Assembly: GCA_947426265.1 (NCBI GenBank)
Contig: CANEDJ010000008.1
Span: 1 to 44,250 of the forward strand
DNA from: MGBC102946 sp022793145
GTDB lineage: Bacteria; Bacillota_I; Bacilli_A; RF39; UBA660
Direction: 5' to 3'
Length of the DNA: 44,250 bases
Shown piece by piece: positions 43,609-44,250 of this stretch (position 1 is its first letter; every line of letters begins with the position of its first letter). The position numbers and the translations under genes were made by a program. The notes below the pieces were generated by a model that searched no databases, was not told where the DNA came from, and saw only the letters and a program-made list of their open reading frames with translations.

Positions 43609-43640
43609 TTATGGATCAATTTATAAATCCATATTTTTTT
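43609..43640. terminator. Bidirectional terminator downstream of the XRE gene
   Basis: TATGGAT and ATCCATA form a 7-bp stem, with an A-run on the left and seven T on the right. It suits both the 43694-43963 gene (minus) and any transcript from 43499 (plus). Confidence 0.65.
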
Positions 43641-43693
43641 ATGCAGTAATTAACGAAATTTAAAATCATTATTTATCTAAACATTAATAACTA

Positions 43694-43963
43694 TTAAAGT
43701 TTGCGATCAACAAAAAACTCTTTAATGTCTATTTCTAAAACACGAGAGATTCTATATAGTACGGCGATACTAAAAGATTGTTGAACTTTAGTAGATTCTA
43801 TATTACTAATTAGACTATGGCTTAAATCACATTTTTCTGCAAGTTGTTCTTGTGTCATTTTCCCATACGAACTATATTTACTATTATTGTGTAGTCTAAA
43901 ATATTTTATATTTTTACTTACTAATTCATAAATATATCTATCATCTTCAGGACTAAAATTCAT
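43694..43963 (-). CDS. Small XRE-family regulator
   Basis: An 89-residue single-domain helix-turn-helix protein (KMTQEQLAEKCDLSHSLISNIES). ATG 43963 follows AGGTGGTGAT. Its N-terminus and HTH resemble the chromosomal XRE protein at 27297-27725 (IYE-SKN- start and RISR-LE- end), but with an insertion NNSKYSSYGK before the HTH and no C-terminal Cys domain. It is divergent from the gene starting at 44110 and may repress it. Confidence 0.85.
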   Translation of the reverse strand: MNFSPEDDRYIYELVSKNIKYFRLHNNSKYSSYGKMTQEQLAEKCDLSHSLISNIESTKVQQSFSIAVLYRISRVLEIDIKEFFVDRKL

Positions 43964-44068
43964 ATCATCACCACCTATATATATTTTCTCATTTATAGTA
44001 GATGTTTATAATATGCGTATTATAGATAAATATTCTATAATTAGTGTCTTTTCTGTTAAAAATATGCT

Positions 44069-44074
44069 ATACTT
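44069..44074 (+). promoter_or_regulatory. Extended -10 element of the 44110 gene
   Basis: TGCTATACT, a TGn-extended -10 (TATACT), lies 36 nt before ATG 44110. A good -35 is not seen. Confidence 0.45.
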
Positions 44075-44109
44075 AAATAGAAAGAGTTTTATGTTAAGGA
44101 GTTATGCTT

Positions 44110-44250
44110 ATGTATTATGTTAAAAAGAACTTGTTAGAAATAAAAGAATTATTAAAAAAATTTAAGGAAAATAAAATAAGTAGTATTGCTACATTATCTT
44201 CATCTCTAATACTTCCCATTTCTCTTATTTGGGGTATTATATCCATCATT
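44110..44250 (+). CDS. Hypothetical protein with membrane segment (3' end off window)
   Basis: The first 47 codons are visible: a basic amphipathic lead (VKKNLLEIKELLKKFKENK) and a hydrophobic segment (LILPISLIWGIISII). TAAGGAG lies 7 nt before ATG 44110, which is preferred over ATG 44104. It is divergent from the small XRE gene. Too little is visible for a family call. Confidence 0.6.
   Translation, partial: MYYVKKNLLEIKELLKKFKENKISSIATLSSSLILPISLIWGIISII

Larger units (their letters stand above)
43499..43640 (+). ncRNA. Possible short transcript: promoter, repeat copy 2, terminator
   Basis: TTGACA (43499-43504) and TATTAA (43523-43528) are 18 bp apart. The 57-bp repeat copy 2 follows, then a hairpin with seven T ending near 43640. 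No open frame of note lies between, so a small RNA of about 105 nt is possible. A decayed second promoter-leader is the alternative. Confidence 0.35.
38464..44250. mobile_element. Skin-like element in sigK with CRESS-type replicon (right end outside)
   Basis: Everything from the sigK break to the window edge has mobile-element character: two-HTH protein, compact minus-strand module (small protein, origin, Rep, FtsK/TcpA-type translocase, small protein), divergent XRE regulator with palindromic operators, another XRE gene, unknown genes and a 57-bp repeat. No structural phage gene is seen, so it looks like a replicating integrative or mobilizable element rather than a prophage. No recombinase is in view; it would be expected near the other end. 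Confidence 0.75.

Noticed and set aside
38464..44250. Ordinary prophage remnant in sigK
   Set aside because: No capsid, tail, terminase or lysis gene is seen; the content is replication, translocase and regulators. A phage part beyond the window cannot be excluded.
1..44250. Mycoplasma-type code (TGA as Trp)
   Set aside because: TGA is used as a stop (for example spoIIAA), Trp is encoded by TGG in conserved proteins, and spore genes are present.

Overview
The window looks like the chromosome of an uncultured, very low-GC, spore-forming member of the Bacilli (Firmicutes), probably gut-associated. The basis is AT-rich DNA with AGGAGG-type ribosome sites, standard TGA stops, a Firmicutes-type ftsY-ylxM-ffh cluster, RNase J, a T-box in front of a valS operon, yceD-rpmF, and sporulation genes (CotD-like coat protein, spoIIAA-sigF, the 5' half of sigK). 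I cannot name the genus; the RF39/Erysipelotrichales side of Bacilli is a guess.

Layout. 1-1607: C-terminally cut membrane-anchored surface protein with two kinds of 18-bp tandem repeat. 1711-4247: operon of three unrecognised acidic/coiled-coil proteins. 4382-4639: CotD-like coat protein. 4713-10293: signal recognition cluster (ftsY, ylxM, ffh) with a HerA-type ATPase between ylxM and ffh and a DUF2207-like membrane protein after ffh. 10419-14334: RNase J, a GT2-TPR glycosyltransferase and a DHH phosphoesterase. 14629-20509: a membrane-anchored cohesin-like protein translationally coupled to a very large secreted M60 (mucinase-type) metalloprotease carrying a dockerin. 20753-26994: zinc-ribbon and membrane-stress genes (YdjI/SPFH, YdjG-like, Yip1-like) and a vWA protein with a possible cysteine-peptidase domain. 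27297-33190: XRE regulator, T-box-HD-valS operon, and a pilin-like Gly-rich surface protein. 33256-38020: rpmF/yceD, spoIIAA-sigF, a signal-peptide/TM protein, and a PadR-DUF1700 pair.

38137 to the right edge: the sporulation sigma gene sigK is cut at the conserved CIEN motif, the same place where the B. subtilis and C. difficile skin elements interrupt it. What follows is mobile-element DNA: double-HTH protein, small proteins, an FtsK/TcpA-type translocase, a Rep with HUH endonuclease plus SF3 helicase domains like those of CRESS-DNA viruses, and XRE regulators. Just upstream of rep lies a 12-bp perfect stem whose loop carries TAGTATTAC on the rep strand, the circovirus/geminivirus-type nonanucleotide, followed by two tandem 8-bp iterons. 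This is the architecture of a circovirus origin inside an apparent skin-like element, and is the main discovery candidate. The right end, a recombinase and the 3' half of sigK are not in the window.

Other notable points: spoIIAA lies directly next to sigF with no spoIIAB between, and its phosphorylatable serine is replaced by Met; the cohesin/dockerin pair suggests surface tethering of a mucinase. No rRNA, tRNA or CRISPR array was recognised.
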